NCBI GenBank assembly: GCA_019242465.1
Contig: JAFAVL010000453.1
Location: 1 to 5,913, forward strand
Direction: 5' to 3'
Source: Chroococcidiopsidaceae cyanobacterium CP_BM_RX_35
GTDB lineage: Bacteria; Cyanobacteriota; Cyanobacteriia; Cyanobacteriales; Chroococcidiopsidaceae
DNA: 5,913 nt
Both the position numbers and the translations under genes were made by a program. This document shows positions 4,405 to 5,913 of the stretch, in pieces. Under the pieces are notes generated by a model. The model saw only the letters and a list, made by a program, of their open reading frames with translations. It had not been told where the DNA came from and searched no databases. How positions within the stretch are numbered: position 1 is the stretch's first letter; every line of letters starts with the position of its first letter.

Positions 4405-5328
4405 TTAGCGAACCTGCTTTGGGGTCATTCCAGTGAATCGCTTGAACTGTTGCGTCAAATGGCTTTGGCTGGAGAAACCGACTTGTAAGGCAATGTCTGC
4501 AATCGCCAAATCCGTTTTCGTCAGCATCACTTTTGCTCGTTCCACTCGCTGTTGAATCACATACTGATGTGGAGAAATTCCGATTGCCCGTTTGAATAAA
4601 CTGGCAAAGTAAGTCGGGCTGATATTGATCACATCGGCAATTTCCACCAGCGATAAATCTCGATCGAGGTGCGTGTGAATGTAGTCGATCGCTTGCTGCA
4701 ACTGATTACGAGTTAAGCTTCTGTTTTCAGATGTAATGGTCTGCGTGACAGTTGAATAGTGTCGCAAGAGATGAATGATTAACACTTGGGTCAATGATTC
4801 GATATACAATTGACCCATCATGCCACCTGACTTTAACTCAGCTAAAAGGAGTCTAGCGATACATTGCAGGTCTAGATCCGGTTTAGCGAAACAGTTCACG
4901 AGGTCGAGCTGGTTTTGATCAAGCTCGAAGGCTTCGGCGGCTTGCCCAATCGATTCTGGTGTCAAGTAAATGTGTAGTGATTGACGGTAAATATCGTCAC
5001 CCTGACAGCGCCAGTAGGTTGGTTGTCCAGCAGGAACAAAGATGCTGTCACCCCTTTGAACGGTTAAATCATGCAGGCGATCGTCACGCTTCTGAGCCAA
5101 ACGAACGGGATGTCCTAGGGGTAAGTTGAACCAATGGTCTGATATGCCAGGAAGTTCAACTTCACCTGGAGTTGTAGGATATTGATACTCCTCAACCAAG
5201 ATGCCACTCCAGTTCATCTGCCGACTGGATAACACCAGAGTTTTATTCATCCGTTGGTTGAGTTCGATCGGGTTAATAAGGTTGCTTTTCATCGGTTTTA
5301 TTTTTAGCATTTGACTCATCCATTCCAA
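4405..5328 (-). CDS. AraC-family transcriptional regulator
   Basis: The 307-residue protein has the usual AraC build. The N-terminal half (about 28-195) is a cupin-like sensing domain, with DSIFVPAGQPTYW at 94-106. The C-terminal DNA-binding domain has two helix-turn-helix units: LSLVEIADVINISPTYFASL (225-244) and AIADIALQVGFSSQSHLTQQ (275-294), followed by FKRFTGMTPKQVR at the very end. It likely activates nearby genes on binding a small ligand. I give the TTG at 5328 as the start because GAGGAG (5335-5340) is 6 bases upstream. ATG codons at 5319, 5310 and 5292 are alternatives, and the one at 5292 (MKSNLINPIEL) would suit the domain length. It is transcribed toward the FAD-DUF3291 genes, with a tandem repeat directly behind its stop that may be its own binding site. 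The ligand is unknown; aromatic compounds are only a guess from the neighbouring enzyme. Confidence 0.9.
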   Translation of the reverse strand: MEWMSQMLKIKPMKSNLINPIELNQRMNKTLVLSSRQMNWSGILVEEYQYPTTPGEVELPGISDHWFNLPLGHPVRLAQKRDDRLHDLTVQRGDSIFVPAGQPTYWRCQGDDIYRQSLHIYLTPESIGQAAEAFELDQNQLDLVNCFAKPDLDLQCIARLLLAELKSGGMMGQLYIESLTQVLIIHLLRHYSTVTQTITSENRSLTRNQLQQAIDYIHTHLDRDLSLVEIADVINISPTYFASLFKRAIGISPHQYVIQQRVERAKVMLTKTDLAIADIALQVGFSSQSHLTQQFKRFTGMTPKQVR

Positions 5329-5334
5329 GACTCG

Positions 5335-5340
5335 CTCCTC
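5335..5340 (-). promoter_or_regulatory. Shine-Dalgarno GAGGAG favouring a TTG start for the AraC-family gene
   Basis: GAGGAG on the minus strand lies 6 bases before TTG (5328) but 15 bases before the first in-frame ATG (5319). Spacing therefore favours the TTG, unless the motif is chance and the gene starts at 5292 without a Shine-Dalgarno. Confidence 0.4.
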
Positions 5341-5394
5341 AGTACTGCCCGTAGCCAGTAAGCAATCTGGGTGAGGGTCGTCTTGTACTGGGGG

Positions 5395-5686
5395 AACCGT
5401 TTTACTGTTGCAATGACCGATTACGCCGCTTCGCTGATTCTTCCCACACTGGCGGAACGTTTAGAGGAAATAGCAACCCAGCATTAATATCCGGGTTAAA
5501 CCTCGTACCAACATTAATTCACCTAAGTTATTAAATGCTGGAGAAATTGAGTTTGCGATCGGGTTATTTCCTAATCCACCCGAACGATTACGAGCAGAAG
5601 TTAGGGAACAAGATCACCCCAATTTGAATATGTTGCTCCGGTGGAATTGTAGCAGCGGAAAATTGCCTGGGATTGCCTCCAATTAA
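5395..5686 (+). pseudogene. LysR-family regulator remnant (substrate-binding domain only, frameshifted)
   Basis: The plus-strand frame from 5395 reads NRFTVAMTDYAASLILPTLA and then ERLEEIATQH to TAA (5485-5487). The frame one base later picks up at 5477 with PSINIRVKPRTNINSPKLL and NAGEIEFAIGLFPNPPERLR, then EQDHPNL. Together these match the start of the LysR co-inducer domain: (R)(R)FTIAM.DY, LLP.L..RL, a short V(D/N)IRV strand, and GEIDLAIG.FP..P.RLR. A single-base shift near 5476-5477 separates the two halves. A probable in-frame deletion follows RAEV, where the family has another strand before the DHP motif. The N-terminal winged helix-turn-helix (about 90 residues) is absent; AraC begins 66 bp to the left. 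The remaining codons up to TAA at 5684-5686 look unrelated. It cannot work as a regulator. Confidence 0.7.
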
Positions 5687-5716
5687 ATGATGCCAATTTG
5701 ACTTGATGATATTTAA

Positions 5717-5913
5717 TTAATCAACGTCTAGACGATCGTCCATTTGATCCGCTACCACATTGCCAATCAAAATGGAATGATGGATCTCTGTCGCTTCATC
5801 CGCCGGAAACATGCACTCAATACGCAGTTCTTGTGCCGCGATCGTTTGTGGGGTGCCAACCGTTGTGACCATCGAAAAATAATTCAACACTTTGTTGTCC
5901 TTGACAAAGCTCA
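5717..5913 (-). CDS. Unrecognised protein, C-terminal 64 residues (cut by window edge)
   Basis: The minus-strand frame entering from the right edge is open to TAA (5717-5719). It reads LNYFSMVTTVGTPQTIAAQE, then LRIECMFPADEATEIHHSIL, and ends in an acidic tail, DDRLDVD. Composition, codon use and CGATCG sites fit a real cyanobacterial gene. The block GTPQ...ELRIE.(F)FPAD looks like a conserved core motif, faintly recalling C-termini of some helix-turn-helix regulators, but I cannot name a family. The start and most of the protein are outside the window. It converges with the LysR remnant, whose last codon is 30 bp away; no terminator is obvious between them. Confidence 0.6.
   Translation of the reverse strand, partial: SFVKDNKVLNYFSMVTTVGTPQTIAAQELRIECMFPADEATEIHHSILIGNVVADQMDDRLDVD

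Noticed and set aside
5341..5470. Upstream extension of the AraC reading frame (..DDPHPDCLLATGSTEERV)
   Set aside because: The frame stays open but is antisense to the LysR remnant, which gives much better family matches.
1..5913. CRISPR arrays, tRNA or rRNA genes
   Set aside because: No regularly spaced direct repeats with spacers, and no cloverleaf or rRNA signature, seen on either strand.

Overview
The window looks cyanobacterial. It has a full HIP1 octamer (GCGATCGC at 3859-3866) and many CGATCG hexamers, mainly in the FAD-enzyme and AraC genes and at the right edge. It reads as accessory DNA: five intact or near-intact minus-strand genes lie among IS debris and gene remnants.

Left part (1-1726). 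The right end of an IS6-type insertion sequence (1-146) carries the last 29 codons of its transposase and a terminal repeat. After about 100 bp comes the head of a short-chain dehydrogenase gene, cut off after about 40 codons (minus strand, 248-367). It sits directly behind a tight two-gene unit, an NTF2/SnoaL-like gene (1661 to 1242) followed by an NmrA-like NAD(P)-binding gene (1226 to 366). These two have strong Shine-Dalgarno sequences and look richer in G+C than the rest. A 16-bp palindrome lies upstream of the unit.

Middle part (1727-4007). A FAD-linked oxidoreductase of the berberine-bridge type (4007 to 2631) is followed after 20 bp by a DUF3291-type small protein gene (2610 to 2266). 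The second gene is interrupted near its 3' end by a 170-bp non-coding inverted-repeat element (2114-2283) with a perfect 9-bp target duplication. Removing the element in silico joins the gene to an orphaned 21-codon tail and stop at 2039-2104. This is the clearest discovery in the window.

Right part (4008-5913). An AraC-family regulator (5328 to 4405) lies upstream of the FAD gene on the same strand. Directly after its stop codon are two copies of an 11-bp sequence spaced 21 bp apart, the geometry of AraC-type half-sites. They are followed by what appears to be a frameshifted small gene. On the plus strand, behind AraC, lies a LysR-regulator remnant without its DNA-binding half and with a frameshift. 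The right edge holds the C-terminal 64 codons of an unrecognised minus-strand protein.

Inferred working picture: the AraC protein controls the FAD enzyme and the DUF3291 protein as a small redox module. The SnoaL-NmrA(-SDR) unit is a second, separately acquired redox cassette whose last gene has been destroyed. No RNA genes, CRISPR array or convincing rho-independent terminator were seen.
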